A stretch of DNA of 64,000 nt from positions 1 through 64,000 of the forward strand of contig JARLHV010000008.1 in NCBI GenBank assembly GCA_031292055.1, in the 5' to 3' direction. A program made the position numbers and the translations under genes. Source of the stretch: Desulfosporosinus sp. (GTDB lineage Bacteria; Bacillota; Desulfitobacteriia; Desulfitobacteriales; Desulfitobacteriaceae). A model generated the notes under the pieces. The model was not told the origin of the DNA. It ran no database searches and saw only the letters and a list, made by a program, of their open reading frames with translations. This document shows positions 18,419 to 27,895 of this stretch, in pieces; the first letter of the stretch is position 1; every line of letters starts with the position of its first letter.

Positions 18419-19362
18419 TGGAAAAAGGACATCCTGCAACGTATGATGAAGTACAAAAGATTCATCCACTCTATTTTAACATCGTTAAGAAACGGTACTG
18501 GTGGTTTGCCCTTTCGTTATTGGTTATTATTCCGGGCGTTATTTCTCTCTTTATGCACGGTCTGAATTTAGGGATTGATTTTAAAGGCGGAACAATGATC
18601 GACATGACCTTTAAGAAGGCAGTAACGCAGACTGCTATTACGGATACTCTGAAATCAGTTGGACTTGATGGTCAAGTGCAACTGTCCAATGGCAATACGT
18701 CGGTATTGATCAGAACAGATGCACTTGAACAAACGAAACGCAATCAATTAATGACGGCCTTGCAAACTAAAGTTGGAGCGTATGACCCTTTAACGTTGCA
18801 AGAAGATGAGGTAGGCCCAGCAATGGGGCAAGAACTCACCCGCAATGCCTTTTGGTCATTACTGATTGCGATGGGATTAATGATCGCCTATATTTCGTTT
18901 CGATTTCAGTTTGTGTTTGCGATCTCTGGGATTGTTGCTTTATTACACGATGTTTTAGTGGTTGTCGGTATTTTCTCATTGTTTCAATGGCAGATAGATG
19001 CGTCGTTTGTGGCGGCAGTCTTGACAATCTTCGGGTATTCCATTAATGATACCGTGGTTATCTTTGACAGAATTCGTGAGAACGAAGCTAAGATGAAGCG
19101 CGGCGACAGTTATGAGGACATGGTGGATAAGTCGGTTTGGCAGACTATGCGCCGATCCGTCAATACGGTTGTTACGGTACTGATCGCCTTGTTCTCGGTA
19201 TTTATTCTAGGTGGGGAATCGACTAAAGTCTTCGCTTTAGCTATGCTGATTGGGGTATTTAGTGGAGCTTATTCCTCAATCTTTAACGCTAGTCAAATCT
19301 TGGTTGAAATTAAAAGGCACATGAAGAATCCTCGTAAAGGTGGAAAATCAGTTCGTGTCTAA
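18418..19362 (+). CDS. secF: Protein translocase subunit SecF
   Basis: A 314-residue partner of SecD: a short cytoplasmic N-terminus, TM1 (about residues 30-47), the LGIDFKGGTMIDM motif, a small extracellular domain and five more helices with FGYSINDTVVIFDRIREN, the TM4 signature. It forms a complex with SecD. The gene overlaps secD by one base and is followed by a strong terminator, so secDF is a two-gene operon. Confidence 0.95.
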   Translation: MEKGHPATYDEVQKIHPLYFNIVKKRYWWFALSLLVIIPGVISLFMHGLNLGIDFKGGTMIDMTFKKAVTQTAITDTLKSVGLDGQVQLSNGNTSVLIRTDALEQTKRNQLMTALQTKVGAYDPLTLQEDEVGPAMGQELTRNAFWSLLIAMGLMIAYISFRFQFVFAISGIVALLHDVLVVVGIFSLFQWQIDASFVAAVLTIFGYSINDTVVIFDRIRENEAKMKRGDSYEDMVDKSVWQTMRRSVNTVVTVLIALFSVFILGGESTKVFALAMLIGVFSGAYSSIFNASQILVEIKRHMKNPRKGGKSVRV

Positions 19363-19388
19363 GCCTCAATAGGAAGGTTAGTGTTCGG

Positions 19389-19425
19389 AAAAGAGATCTC
19401 GAGATTTAGTCTCGGGGTCTCTTTT
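19389..19425 (+). terminator. Terminator of secDF
   Basis: AAAAGAGATCTCGAGA pairs over 16 bp, two of them G-U, with TCTCGGGGTCTCTTTT around TTTAG. Confidence 0.9.
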
Positions 19426-19532
19426 GATTTTAAAAAATATATATTGTTAAATATTAACATTTATTCCGCTCTGGCATATCTTAAAGTGAGCCCAATAAAA
19501 TACAATATTTTGGAAATGGGAGGTTGTTGAAA

Positions 19533-19664
19533 ATGGCATTTGGTGTAGGCGCTGTTGACGGAGTTGGCGGAGTTGGCTGTGGATGTGGACCAAATTTTCT
19601 ACCAGGAATTGCAGTAGTGGTTGTGATTATTCTTCTGTTAATCGCAATGGGTATAGTATTTTAA
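19533..19664 (+). CDS. Tiny Gly-rich membrane protein, YjcZ-like, type A copy 1
   Basis: A 43-residue protein: a Gly/Val-rich head with two Cys pairs (VGCGCGPNF) and a C-terminal membrane helix VVVVIILLLIAMGIVF. Tiny proteins with a Gly-rich head and a hydrophobic tail are annotated as YjcZ-like sporulation proteins in Firmicutes; the function is unknown. GGGAGG lies 12 bases before ATG. The tail is nearly identical to that of the third gene (19905). Upstream, CATATC and ATACAAT could belong to a sporulation sigma promoter, but this is weak. Confidence 0.7.
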   Translation: MAFGVGAVDGVGGVGCGCGPNFLPGIAVVVVIILLLIAMGIVF

Positions 19665-19712
19665 ATGAGTTCTTTCAATTCTTATGATTAGAAATATAAA
19701 GGAGGGTAAATT

Positions 19713-19868
19713 ATGTACGGATATGGCTTAGGGCATGCTGGTGGTTATGGCGTAGGTGGTTGTTGTGCACCTGTATGTGCACCGGTTCCACCAGTTGGAG
19801 TTGGCTGTGGAGTAGGTATTATCGCCATCGCAATTCTGATCTTAATTGCTTTAGGAGTTATATTTTAA
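19713..19868 (+). CDS. Tiny Gly-rich membrane protein, YjcZ-like, type B copy 1
   Basis: A 51-residue protein starting MYGYGLGHAGGYGVGG, with a CCAPVCAPVPP segment and then the membrane tail GIIAIAILILIALGVIF. A strong AAAGGAGGG site precedes ATG. Its head (MYGYG) and tail match the fourth gene (20057) and differ from types A, so the cluster alternates A-B-A-B. It has four Cys residues, whereas copy 2 has one. Membrane or spore-coat association is inferred from composition only. Confidence 0.7.
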   Translation: MYGYGLGHAGGYGVGGCCAPVCAPVPPVGVGCGVGIIAIAILILIALGVIF

Positions 19869-19904
19869 GTTGCAAAAAAAAGTAGAATAGAGGAGGGCAA
19901 AACC

Positions 19905-20006
19905 ATGTTTGGAGCAGGTGTAGCAGGTGGTACTGGAGTTGGCGCAGGGATTGCAATTGTAGTTGTGATTATTCTGTTGCTCATCGCCTTAGGCATCGTA
20001 TTCTAA
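19905..20006 (+). CDS. Tiny Gly-rich membrane protein, YjcZ-like, type A copy 2
   Basis: A 33-residue protein: MFGAGVAGGTGVGAG followed by IAIVVVIILLLIALGIVF. It is a shortened type A sequence without the Cys-containing segment. GAGGAGGG lies 9 bases upstream of ATG. It is probably cotranscribed with its neighbours, since gaps are 36-50 bases and no terminator intervenes. Confidence 0.7.
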   Translation: MFGAGVAGGTGVGAGIAIVVVIILLLIALGIVF

Positions 20007-20056
20007 GAAACGCATCGAACAATCATAGTTAACAGTCACATTTGGAGGTGAGTTTT

Positions 20057-20164
20057 ATGTACGGGTATGGTGCAGGTGCAGGTGCAGGAATTGCTGGATG
20101 TGCTGGTGTAGGAATTATTGCTATTGCAATCTTGATTCTTATTGCGTTGGGAGTCATCTTCTAA
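20057..20164 (+). CDS. Tiny Gly-rich membrane protein, YjcZ-like, type B copy 2
   Basis: A 35-residue protein: MYGYGAGAGAGIAGCAG followed by VGIIAIAILILIALGVIF. It is a shortened type B sequence with a single Cys. TGGAGGTG precedes the start. It is the last gene of the cluster, closed by the UUCG-loop terminator at 20185. Confidence 0.7.
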   Translation: MYGYGAGAGAGIAGCAGVGIIAIAILILIALGVIF

Positions 20165-20184
20165 ATTGTTCAAAACTAAATTTT

Positions 20185-20209
20185 AAAAGGGTCCTTCGGG
20201 ACCCTTTTT
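20185..20209 (+). terminator. Terminator of the tiny-protein cluster
   Basis: AAAAGGGTCC pairs perfectly with GGACCCTTTT around a TTCG tetraloop, then T. Confidence 0.95.
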
Positions 20210-20210
20210 G

Positions 20211-20277
20211 TGTCATCCTGAGCGAGAGCGAAGGATCTAGGGCTTAAGTAAGATCCTTCGCTTCACTCAGGATGACA
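20211..20277. repeat. 67-bp palindromic intergenic repeat
   Basis: TGTCATCCTGAG and AGCGAAGGATCT near the left end recur as exact reverse complements at the right end (AGATCCTTCGCT, CTCAGGATGACA). Sequences of this TGTCATCCTGAG...AAGGATCT type are dispersed in many genomes. It behaves as a small REP/MITE-like element placed directly after a terminator. No coding content. Confidence 0.8.
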
Positions 20278-20419
20278 ATAAAACGTGATATTAATAGCAT
20301 AACAAGTGGTTTCTGCAGCGGAATCACCTATAAATGAATAAAAGATCTCATAGGATCGGATTGGAAAAATTGGGCTATACTAGCAGAAAAGGCGCTGCAA
20401 AAGGAGGGAGGTAGGTTGC

Positions 20420-20866
20420 TTGGGATTTGTTCAACTAGTATTATTAGAGGGCGTATTTCTTCTTTGCGCGGGTATGATTTTCTTTGGCGGGGTTTGGGGG
20501 ACAGTTGCAGCAACCGTCGCTTTAAGTGGGATCAACTTTTTGACCTATGATTCAGCACAGTTTTGGCGTTGGGAAATACCTCTTTTGCTTTGGGGAGTGG
20601 GAGGAATACTACTCCTCCTGGTTGTCGGGCGAATTGCCAACAAAAGTCAGGTTGTAACTGGCTTGGTCGGGGGCCTGATCAGCTTAGTTCTCTTTGGCGC
20701 ATTTATCACGCCTATTGCAGCCATTATCCTTTGGGCTTTGGTGGTCGGAACAGGTCTTATTCCTCTTAATAAAAAAAGTCAGCTTTTATGGAGCTTTGCT
20801 CCAACAATTTTGCGTTTGCTTTTAGGTCTTGGCTGGATTATCTACGGAAACATCCTGACACATTAA
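20420..20866 (+). CDS. Multi-pass membrane protein, unknown
   Basis: A 148-residue, very hydrophobic protein with about four or five membrane helices (for example LLLWGVGGILLLLVVG and LISLVLFGAFITPIAAIIL) and only short loops. There is no motif I can name; small DUF456-like proteins are similar in character. The TTG start lies 9 bases after a long GGAGGGAGG site. It is followed by a structured leader and a cation-efflux gene, which have their own terminator-controlled expression, so the two need not be linked in function. Confidence 0.65.
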   Translation: MGFVQLVLLEGVFLLCAGMIFFGGVWGTVAATVALSGINFLTYDSAQFWRWEIPLLLWGVGGILLLLVVGRIANKSQVVTGLVGGLISLVLFGAFITPIAAIILWALVVGTGLIPLNKKSQLLWSFAPTILRLLLGLGWIIYGNILTH

Positions 20867-20926
20867 CCCAAATAAAAATCTTGCTATTAAGAGGTGTATC
20901 TGATATCTTATACATAAACTATCCTT

Positions 20927-21010
20927 GTCAGGCAACAGCTAGCTGGGCTTCATAGCATTGAAGCAGCGGAGGAATCCGCGGGACTTCCTTTTAGAAGGAG
21001 TCCTATTTTT
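20927..21010 (+). promoter_or_regulatory. Structured leader with attenuator, possible metal riboswitch
   Basis: Closely packed helices: CAGCTAGCTG, GCTTCA/TGAAGC (20947-20964) and GCGGA/TCCGC (20966-20979), then GGGAC leading into a terminator (GGACTTCCTT/AAGGAGTCC, T-run to 21010). An AGGCAA sequence precedes the first helix. It sits 46 bases before a cation-efflux gene. The NiCo (czcD) riboswitch has a similar setting, AGGCAA and GGGAC elements and several junction helices, but I cannot match all conserved linkers. Confidence 0.4.
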
Positions 21011-21055
21011 GTGTACCTAGCAGGCGTTGAGCTGGAAGGAGAGGAGCGTTAAAGC

Positions 21056-22030
21056 GTGAATGAGAAGATACAGGTCGCGTCATTATCTGTGGCGTCAAAT
21101 ACTTTTTTAACCCTATCGAAAGTCGCGATTGGTTTAGCGAGTGGTTCGGTTAGTATCTTGTCAGAGGGGATCCATTCCGGAATCGACATGGTGGCGGCCT
21201 TTATCGCGCTCTTCGCGGTGAGAGAGTCAGGAAAACCTGCCGATTCAGGTCATGCTTATGGACATGGGAAAATCGAAAATGTTTCTGGTACTGTCGAAGC
21301 TGTCTTGATATTCGTCGCAGCTATTATGATCATAGTAGAAGCAATTCAGAAGATCTATAAGATTATGAACGGTGTGGAAGGCCGGCCTGGAGATCTGAGC
21401 TTAGGTTTGGTCATTATGGGAGTTTCTTCAATCCTGAACTTGATTATATCGACTCGCTTAATGCGTGTAGCGAAACGAACTGATTCGGTGGCACTCGAAG
21501 CGGATGCGCTCCATTTGCGGACTGACGTTTATACGTCAGCGGGTGTTTTTAGTGGTCTGCTTTTTATTCAGGTGACGGGTTGGGCCATCGTAGACCCGAT
21601 CATAGCGCTCGGCGTGGCCTTAATGATTATCAAGGCTTCCTTTGTTTTGACGAAGGAGGCCTTCGCTCCACTGGTGGATGTCAGTTTGCCTGATGAAGAA
21701 CGTGAAATTATTCGCGAAGTCCTCCGATTTCATGCGGATGAATTTGTCGAATTCCATAAACTTCGGACTCGCAAGGCTGGCGCGGAACGACAGGTTGATT
21801 TACATCTCGTTGTAGCAAGATTTACTACCGTTCTCGATGTTCATGAACTGTGCGATATGATTGAGCAGGAAATCAATGAAAAATTGCAGGCTACTCATGT
21901 TTTGATTCACGCAGAACCGTGCAGCAATCGGGATGTGAAATGTCCAGTTGAGGAAGGACTAGCTTCCTCTTGTCAGCACTGCCAAATACGGAGGCCAGAC
22001 GTCAGCGCTCAGAAGCCAGATGACGGCTAA
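21056..22030 (+). CDS. Cation diffusion facilitator (metal efflux) transporter
   Basis: A 324-residue CDF protein. TM1-2 contain SEGIHSGIDMVAAF (first metal site region), AYGHGKIENVSG follows, TM5 has ALEADALHLRTDVYTS with the His and Asp of the transport site, and a cytoplasmic domain begins near residue 215. It exports Zn, Fe, Mn, Co or Ni in exchange for protons. The tail has extra Cys and His (PCSNRDVKC, SSCQHCQ) that could sense metal, and the last about 10 residues are encoded by repeat DNA. GTG start with GGAGAGGAG upstream. Probably controlled by the leader attenuator. Confidence 0.9.
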   Translation: MNEKIQVASLSVASNTFLTLSKVAIGLASGSVSILSEGIHSGIDMVAAFIALFAVRESGKPADSGHAYGHGKIENVSGTVEAVLIFVAAIMIIVEAIQKIYKIMNGVEGRPGDLSLGLVIMGVSSILNLIISTRLMRVAKRTDSVALEADALHLRTDVYTSAGVFSGLLFIQVTGWAIVDPIIALGVALMIIKASFVLTKEAFAPLVDVSLPDEEREIIREVLRFHADEFVEFHKLRTRKAGAERQVDLHLVVARFTTVLDVHELCDMIEQEINEKLQATHVLIHAEPCSNRDVKCPVEEGLASSCQHCQIRRPDVSAQKPDDG

Positions 22031-22063
22031 AGACAGAAGTCGGAGGTCAGAAGCCAGAGGCCG
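21991..22063 (+). repeat. Imperfect GTCAGAAGCCAGA repeats
   Basis: TCAGAAGCCAGA occurs at 22009-22020 and 22047-22058, with related GCCAGACGTCAG and AGACAGAAGTCGGAGG between and around. The repeat spans the stop codon of the efflux gene and supplies its C-terminal residues. Confidence 0.6.
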
Positions 22064-22165
22064 GATCGCTGAGGAGTTCTGAAAGCAAGTAAGTCTCGCT
22101 AGCCCCTGGAGGCCGGGGGACTAGTCAAGGTTCGAATATCGAACATCGACCAAGGGGGAGAATAC

Positions 22166-24622
22166 GTGAAACGAATATGGTCAATGCAGCAATCTTTTGG
22201 ACGAACGTCTGATATACTCCGCAAATCCCTGGGAATTTCTTCAGTAGTCGCGGATATTTTAGCTCAAAGAGGTTTTCGCCGGACTGAAGAGGCGATCGAG
22301 TTTTTGCACCCAACACTCTTGAATCTGCACTCGCCCTTTTGTTTTCACGATATGTTGCAAGTTATTGAGCGATTGACGTTGGCCTTGCAACAAAAAGAAA
22401 AAGTACTTGTCTATGGAGATTATGACGTAGATGGGGTGACAAGTACTACTCTGTTATACAAAGTTCTAAGAGATTTGGGCTTTCAAGTTGTAACCTATAT
22501 TCCTCATCGCCAAGCTGAGGGGTATGGATTACATGCCGAGGCCATTGAACGTGCCGCTCAGGCAGGGGTAAGTGTTCTCATTACAGTTGATTGCGGGATT
22601 ACCGCGGTCTCAGAAATAGGATTGGCCCGAACGTTGGGGATTGACGTGATTCTTACAGACCACCATGAAGCGCCGGAGTTCTTACCTGAAGCGTTTGCCT
22701 TATTAAATCCCAAGCTAGCTAATTCAGGTTATCCGTTTCGCGATTTGGCAGGGGTTGGTGTGGCGTTCAAGTTAGCTCAGGCTTTATTACAAACGTTAGG
22801 AAATAGTACCGTGGGCATACACTCTGAAATTGAGTTATTGGATTTGGTAGCCTTAGGGACGATTGCAGATTTAGTCCCTCTGAGTGGTGAAAATCGGATT
22901 TTTGTTCATTATGGACTTCAGCAGATGCAAGAGACTCGGCACACTGGCTTAGGTGCTCTTCTCGAAGAGTGTGGACTAGGGGATAAACCTCTTAAAGCAG
23001 GCCAAATCGGCTTTGTGGTCGCACCGCGGATTAATGCAGCCGGACGTATGGATAGTGCCCGAGCAGGTTTGGAACTTTTCCTGACGGAGGATCCAGAGCG
23101 AGCGAGCGAGCTTGCTCAGCTCTTAACTCAGGAAAACCAGTTGCGTCAAGAAACAGAGCAAGAAATTCTGGCTGAAGCGATTGTTTTGGTGGAGAAGGAA
23201 CCTCTGCCAAGGGTGATTGTGCTTTCATCAAATCATTGGCACCATGGGGTAATCGGGATTGTGGCGTCTCGTATAGTGGAACGTTATTATCGTCCTGTTT
23301 TTATCATTGCCGAAGAAGGGGAAGAAGCCAAAGGTTCGGCGCGTGGGATTTCCGGTTATCCTGTGCTGGATCAGTTGAGCACTCAAGCTCATCTTTTAAC
23401 TAAGTTTGGGGGACATAGAGCAGCTGCAGGATTTTCTCTTCGAACCGAAGATATAGTAGGGTTTAGAGCAGGGCTGAATGAACAAGCCCTGGCTTTTGAG
23501 GAGACTCTTTTTGAAGAAGAGTTGAAAATTGACCGTTATGTTTCTCTCGACGAGGTGACAGGAAATTTGCTGCACGAACTCGAACAAATGGCTCCCTTTG
23601 GTTTTGGAAATCCGGGGCCCGTTCTGGCCTGCAAACGGATTCCGGTTCATTCCGTCAGTGCGGTCGGCAAAGAACGAAGTCATATTAAATTTCGTTTCGG
23701 ATCTCAGGGAGAACAGGAAGGAATTGCTTTTCGCCTCGGCGAGCGTTTGCCTGAATTGAACCGCGCAACCAGACTGGATGCTGCGTTTAGCTTAGATTGG
23801 AATACCTTCCGAGGTCCCGAAAACGTTCAATTAATGATTAAAGATATTCAAGTTGAAGCGGACTGGCGGGAACGTCCTTTAGCTGTGAAAGAAGACGGTA
23901 GGAATGCCTATCAGGAAATCGCGGCAACACAAGTTGAACCGGAAATAGAGTGGCTGGACTGGCGTAAGCTACACCGCGCAGAGTGGCCTTTACCCAGTAA
24001 TAAAGGACGAATATGGGTTTGGGACACGAACTGCCGCATGCCGAGTCTTCAGCGCTGGAACGACTTTGCGGAGAGGGAACCGACCCAAGGGGAGAATCTT
24101 CAGGAGGAGCCATATACTTTGAAGATAAGTTTGACTAAGATTCAGTCAGAAAAAGCAGACTTAGGGTTGATTTATGGCCTCCCACTTACGGAAGAGGATT
24201 TGAAAGAAGGGATCGACAAACTGCGAAAAATAGGGATATATCGCATTGCTTTGGCAGGATTTCAAAGCGTCCCTGAAGAAAGGGTTCGGCAGCGATGTGG
24301 GGCTATCACGCGTGAAGAACTTATTCAGATCTACAGGGATCTGTTGACTAAAGTGAAAGAGAGCAATCCCTTTTATATTGGGTCGGCTCCCAAACTTACC
24401 TCTAATGAGCGAACTGCCCTTAAAATTTTTGAAGAGTTGGGGTTAATCCGTTGCCTTGGGGGAACGGAGACGGATGAGATTGTGCTAGAGTTGGTTCCGG
24501 CGCAGAGCAAGTTAGAGCTCGGCTCTTCTTTGCGGTATCGGAACGCTCAGGAATGGCTGGACAGGACAATTTCATTTCAGCGCGACTTAGGAGAGAAATC
24601 ACTGGATAAAATTGGAGTATAA
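22166..24622 (+). CDS. recJ: Single-stranded-DNA exonuclease RecJ
   Basis: An 818-residue protein. DHH-family motifs are [17 protein letters not shown] (motif I), TVDCGI (II), LTDHHEAPE (III, DHH) and the DHHA1 motif [11 protein letters not shown] near residue 415; an OB-type domain follows (about 430-560), and a further C-terminal region of about 250 residues is typical of Firmicute RecJ. It degrades ssDNA 5'-3' in recombination and base-excision repair. GTG start after GGGGGAG. Its stop overlaps an unused ATG upstream of apt. Confidence 0.95.
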   Translation: MKRIWSMQQSFGRTSDILRKSLGISSVVADILAQRGFRRTEEAIEFLHPTLLNLHSPFCFHDMLQVIERLTLALQQKEKVLVYGDYDVDGVTSTTLLYKVLRDLGFQVVTYIPHRQAEGYGLHAEAIERAAQAGVSVLITVDCGITAVSEIGLARTLGIDVILTDHHEAPEFLPEAFALLNPKLANSGYPFRDLAGVGVAFKLAQALLQTLGNSTVGIHSEIELLDLVALGTIADLVPLSGENRIFVHYGLQQMQETRHTGLGALLEECGLGDKPLKAGQIGFVVAPRINAAGRMDSARAGLELFLTEDPERASELAQLLTQENQLRQETEQEILAEAIVLVEKEPLPRVIVLSSNHWHHGVIGIVASRIVERYYRPVFIIAEEGEEAKGSARGISGYPVLDQLSTQAHLLTKFGGHRAAAGFSLRTEDIVGFRAGLNEQALAFEETLFEEELKIDRYVSLDEVTGNLLHELEQMAPFGFGNPGPVLACKRIPVHSVSAVGKERSHIKFRFGSQGEQEGIAFRLGERLPELNRATRLDAAFSLDWNTFRGPENVQLMIKDIQVEADWRERPLAVKEDGRNAYQEIAATQVEPEIEWLDWRKLHRAEWPLPSNKGRIWVWDTNCRMPSLQRWNDFAEREPTQGENLQEEPYTLKISLTKIQSEKADLGLIYGLPLTEEDLKEGIDKLRKIGIYRIALAGFQSVPEERVRQRCGAITREELIQIYRDLLTKVKESNPFYIGSAPKLTSNERTALKIFEELGLIRCLGGTETDEIVLELVPAQSKLELGSSLRYRNAQEWLDRTISFQRDLGEKSLDKIGV

Positions 24623-24654
24623 TGGAAAGACGTATAAGGAAAGGCGGAACGGCC

Positions 24655-25167
24655 ATGGATTTTAAAGATCAAATTCGCGTGATTGCTGATTTCCCTCGGG
24701 AAGGGATTTCGTATAAAGATATAACGACCTTGCTCAAAAACGGAGAGATGTTTCATGCAGTCATCGATGCTCTTGTCGAAAAGATTAAGCCCTGGCAGCC
24801 CGAGGTGATCGTCGGTCCAGAAGCCCGGGGTTTTCTATTGGGTGCCCCGATCGCCTATGCCTTAGGAATTGGTTTTGTTCCAGTTCGAAAACAGGGCAAG
24901 TTGCCTGCTAACACCATCGGTGAAACCTACGCTTTGGAATATGGTTTTGATACATTAGAAGTTCATGCGGATGCAATTAGCCCTGGACAGCGGGTTGTTG
25001 TTGTGGATGACCTGTTAGCCACTGGTGGAACAATGCTGGCAACAGCTAATCTAATGAGAACGATCGGCGCAGAAATGCTCGGTATGGGTTTCTTAATTGA
25101 ATTGACGTCCTTAAACGGCCGAGAAAAGTTGATCGATTACTCTGTTTTTTCTTTGGTTCAATATTAA
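24655..25167 (+). CDS. apt: Adenine phosphoribosyltransferase
   Basis: A 170-residue enzyme converting adenine plus PRPP to [16 protein letters not shown] is the N-terminal hood, [18 protein letters not shown] a conserved loop, and [18 protein letters not shown] the PRPP-binding motif. I choose ATG 24655 since it gives the normal length; the in-frame ATG at 24622 overlaps the recJ stop and could be used by coupling. The recJ-apt-rel order is conserved in Firmicutes. Confidence 0.95.
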   Translation: MDFKDQIRVIADFPREGISYKDITTLLKNGEMFHAVIDALVEKIKPWQPEVIVGPEARGFLLGAPIAYALGIGFVPVRKQGKLPANTIGETYALEYGFDTLEVHADAISPGQRVVVVDDLLATGGTMLATANLMRTIGAEMLGMGFLIELTSLNGREKLIDYSVFSLVQY

Positions 25168-25211
25168 TACATCAATATGAGCGTTATAGCGCGGATGAGA
25201 GGAGTTCGCCC

Positions 25212-27431
25212 ATGTCCTTCGCGGAGTTAAGGGTAAAAATGCAAAAGATATCTCCACAGGCACGCCTGGCTATAGTGGACAAGGCCTATCGATTTGCTGA
25301 AGAGGCCCATCGGAACCAACTGCGTAATTCTGGGGAAGACTATATTCTCCATCCTCTGGAAGTCGCGCAGATTTTGGTCGAACTGGAAATGGATGAGGCA
25401 ACCATTGCGGCCGCTCTGCTTCATGACGTCGTGGAAGATACTGGGTACACAATCGCCGATATTGAAAAGGAATTCGGCTCAGAGGTCGCTTTGCTGGTCG
25501 ACGGAGTAACCAAGCTCGGACGGATTGAGTACAAAAGTAAGATGGAGCAACAAGTGGAGAATTTGCGCAAGATGTTTTTGGCGATGGCCAAGGATATTCG
25601 CGTTATTCTGATTAAACTAGCCGATCGTCTCCATAACATGCGTACTTTGAAATATCATTCGGTCGAAAAGCAAAAGGAAATTGCCCAGGAAACTCTGGAG
25701 ATTTTTGCACCTTTGGCTAACCGCCTTGGGATTTTTAGGATTAAATGGGAGTTGGAAGATCTTTCATTTCGGTATCTTAAGCCTCAGGAATACTACGATT
25801 TAGTCGAAGGAATTGCTCTGAAACGACGGGAACGTGAAGCTTATATTAACGAAGTTATTGTGCAAATGCGTGAACGTTTGGATGAAGTGGAAATTTATGC
25901 AGACATTTCTGGCCGTCCTAAGCACTTTTATAGCATTTACCGTAAAATGACCACTCAGCACAAAGAATTGAGTGAAATTTACGACCTGATGGCGATTCGA
26001 GTGGTTGTTGAATCGGTTAATGATTGTTATGGGGCCTTGGGAATTATCCACACCATGTGGAAGCCAATACCGGGGCGTTTTAAAGACTATATTGCCATGC
26101 CCAAACCTAATATGTATCAATCGCTTCATACCACGCTGATTGGAGTTCACGGAGAACCGTTTGAAATTCAGATCCGGACCTGTGATATGAACCGTACCTC
26201 GGAATATGGGATTGCTGCGCATTGGAAATACAAAGAAGGTAGCAACAAAGAGGGTGGCAATAAAGAAGGCTGTAACAGAGCAGCGGAAGTAAACTTTGAT
26301 AAAAAGCTTGCTTGGCTGCGTCAATTGCTGGAGTGGCAACATGATTCTCGGGATGCCGGAGAATTTATGGAGTCTCTCAAGATTGATTTATTTGCAGATA
26401 CTGTCTTTGTGTTTACCCCTAAAGGGGATGTGGTTGAACTACCAGCAGGTTCCTGTCCGATTGATTTTGCTTATCGTGTCCACACGGATGTGGGGCACCG
26501 TTGCATTGGCGCAAAAATTAACGCCCGGATTGTTCCCCTTGAGACAAAACTGAACAATGGTGACATTCTCGAAATTCTTACGTCGAAGCAAGGCGGTGGA
26601 CCCAGTCGGGATTGGTTGGCCTTTGTTAAAACCTCACAAGCCAAGAATAGAATTCGGCAATGGTTTAAGAAAGAGCAGCGCGAGGATAACATCGTCCGTG
26701 GCCGTGAAAGTTTGGAACGGGAGGTGCGTAAGCTCGGTCTTGACCCAGGAAATGTCTTGAAAGCAGAAAGCCTTTCTGCGTTTGGCAAGAGTCAAAACTT
26801 TGTAGGGTTGGATGATTTATATGCCGCCATAGGCGACGGCGTACTGACGCCCAATAAGGTCATCATGCGCTTACGTGAAGATCTCTCGAAAGAAGAGCGG
26901 GAAAAATTGCATCTTGCAGCCCTGCAGCAAAGCGAGGGCAAAACCCCAATCCAAAGCACCTATGGTAAAGCCTCTCACGGGGTGCGGGTTAAAGGGGTTG
27001 ATAACGTGCTGGTTCGTTTTGCCCAGTGTTGCAATCCACTTCCGGGAGATGCTATTATGGGTTATATTACGAGGGGTCGAGGGGTATCCATTCATCGTGG
27101 AGACTGTAATAATGTCCTAAGTCACTTTCAAGAAGAGGGTGACCGGATCGTGGAGGTCGTCTGGGCTGAACAGATGGATTCTACATATCCTGTTGACATT
27201 GAAATCTATGGGCTGGACAAACCGAGATTAGTGACGGAAGTCATGAACACAGTCTTGGATACTCGTACCCATATTCTTGGCATCAATGCCAAGGTCGGAA
27301 AGGATAATATTGCTCATATTCAGTTGCGTATCGAAATACGGAATCTTGACCAGCTCAAAATGGTAATGCATAAAATCCGTAAAGTCAAAGACATTACGGA
27401 TGTCAAGAGGATTCATTCAGGGGGAAAGTAA
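25212..27431 (+). CDS. rel: Bifunctional (p)ppGpp synthetase/hydrolase
   Basis: A 739-residue Rel/SpoT protein. The HD hydrolase domain (residues about 30-200) has [12 protein letters not shown]; the synthetase domain (about 230-350) has [12 protein letters not shown] and AIRVVV; TGS (about 400-460, [14 protein letters not shown]) and C-terminal zinc-finger and ACT domains follow ([21 protein letters not shown], then the ACT region to the end). It makes and degrades the stringent-response alarmone. An unusual short KEG repeat ([12 protein letters not shown], residues about 342-356) sits between synthetase and TGS. ATG after GAGGAG. Confidence 0.95.
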   Translation: MSFAELRVKMQKISPQARLAIVDKAYRFAEEAHRNQLRNSGEDYILHPLEVAQILVELEMDEATIAAALLHDVVEDTGYTIADIEKEFGSEVALLVDGVTKLGRIEYKSKMEQQVENLRKMFLAMAKDIRVILIKLADRLHNMRTLKYHSVEKQKEIAQETLEIFAPLANRLGIFRIKWELEDLSFRYLKPQEYYDLVEGIALKRREREAYINEVIVQMRERLDEVEIYADISGRPKHFYSIYRKMTTQHKELSEIYDLMAIRVVVESVNDCYGALGIIHTMWKPIPGRFKDYIAMPKPNMYQSLHTTLIGVHGEPFEIQIRTCDMNRTSEYGIAAHWKYKEGSNKEGGNKEGCNRAAEVNFDKKLAWLRQLLEWQHDSRDAGEFMESLKIDLFADTVFVFTPKGDVVELPAGSCPIDFAYRVHTDVGHRCIGAKINARIVPLETKLNNGDILEILTSKQGGGPSRDWLAFVKTSQAKNRIRQWFKKEQREDNIVRGRESLEREVRKLGLDPGNVLKAESLSAFGKSQNFVGLDDLYAAIGDGVLTPNKVIMRLREDLSKEEREKLHLAALQQSEGKTPIQSTYGKASHGVRVKGVDNVLVRFAQCCNPLPGDAIMGYITRGRGVSIHRGDCNNVLSHFQEEGDRIVEVVWAEQMDSTYPVDIEIYGLDKPRLVTEVMNTVLDTRTHILGINAKVGKDNIAHIQLRIEIRNLDQLKMVMHKIRKVKDITDVKRIHSGGK

Positions 27432-27432
27432 A

Positions 27433-27882
27433 ATGCGCAGTGTGGTTCAACGCGTTAAACGCGCATCGGTCAGCGTGAATGGAGAAAACGTGGGGGAGAT
27501 TTCTGCCGGACTCTTGATCCTGCTGGCTGTCGGTCAGGAAGATGGAGAGGACGATTTAGCTTGGATGGTTGATAAACTCGTAGGCCTGCGGATTTTTGAA
27601 GATCAAGCAGGAAAAATGAACCGTTCCATTCAGGATGTGGGCGGAGAAATTCTTATGGTTTCTCAGTTTACCCTTTATGGTGATTGTCGAAGCGGAAAAC
27701 GTCCCAGTTTTACGGCCGCTGCACCGCCGGAGCGGGCCAAAGCCTTCTATGAGCGAACTGTGGAAAGGATCCGTAGCCACGGCCTGAAGGTGGAAACGGG
27801 AATTTTCCAAGCTCAGATGGATGTGGAACTGATTAATGATGGACCGGTGACGTTACTTGTCGATAGTAAGAAGAAGTTCTAG
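27433..27882 (+). CDS. dtd: D-aminoacyl-tRNA deacylase
   Basis: A 149-residue Dtd enzyme that hydrolyses D-amino acids from mischarged t[18 protein letters not shown] is the classic N-terminus, [17 protein letters not shown] the first active-site loop, and [11 protein letters not shown] the second. The ATG lies one base after the rel stop, with GGGGGAAAG upstream, so the two are coupled. An MBL-fold gene follows after 13 bases. Confidence 0.95.
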   Translation: MRSVVQRVKRASVSVNGENVGEISAGLLILLAVGQEDGEDDLAWMVDKLVGLRIFEDQAGKMNRSIQDVGGEILMVSQFTLYGDCRSGKRPSFTAAAPPERAKAFYERTVERIRSHGLKVETGIFQAQMDVELINDGPVTLLVDSKKKF

Positions 27883-27895
27883 GAGGGAATAGGGA

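Noticed and set aside
25800..26342. 180-codon open frame on the minus strand within rel
   Set aside because: It lies wholly inside a conserved gene, has no ribosome site and no recognisable domain; it is a shadow frame.
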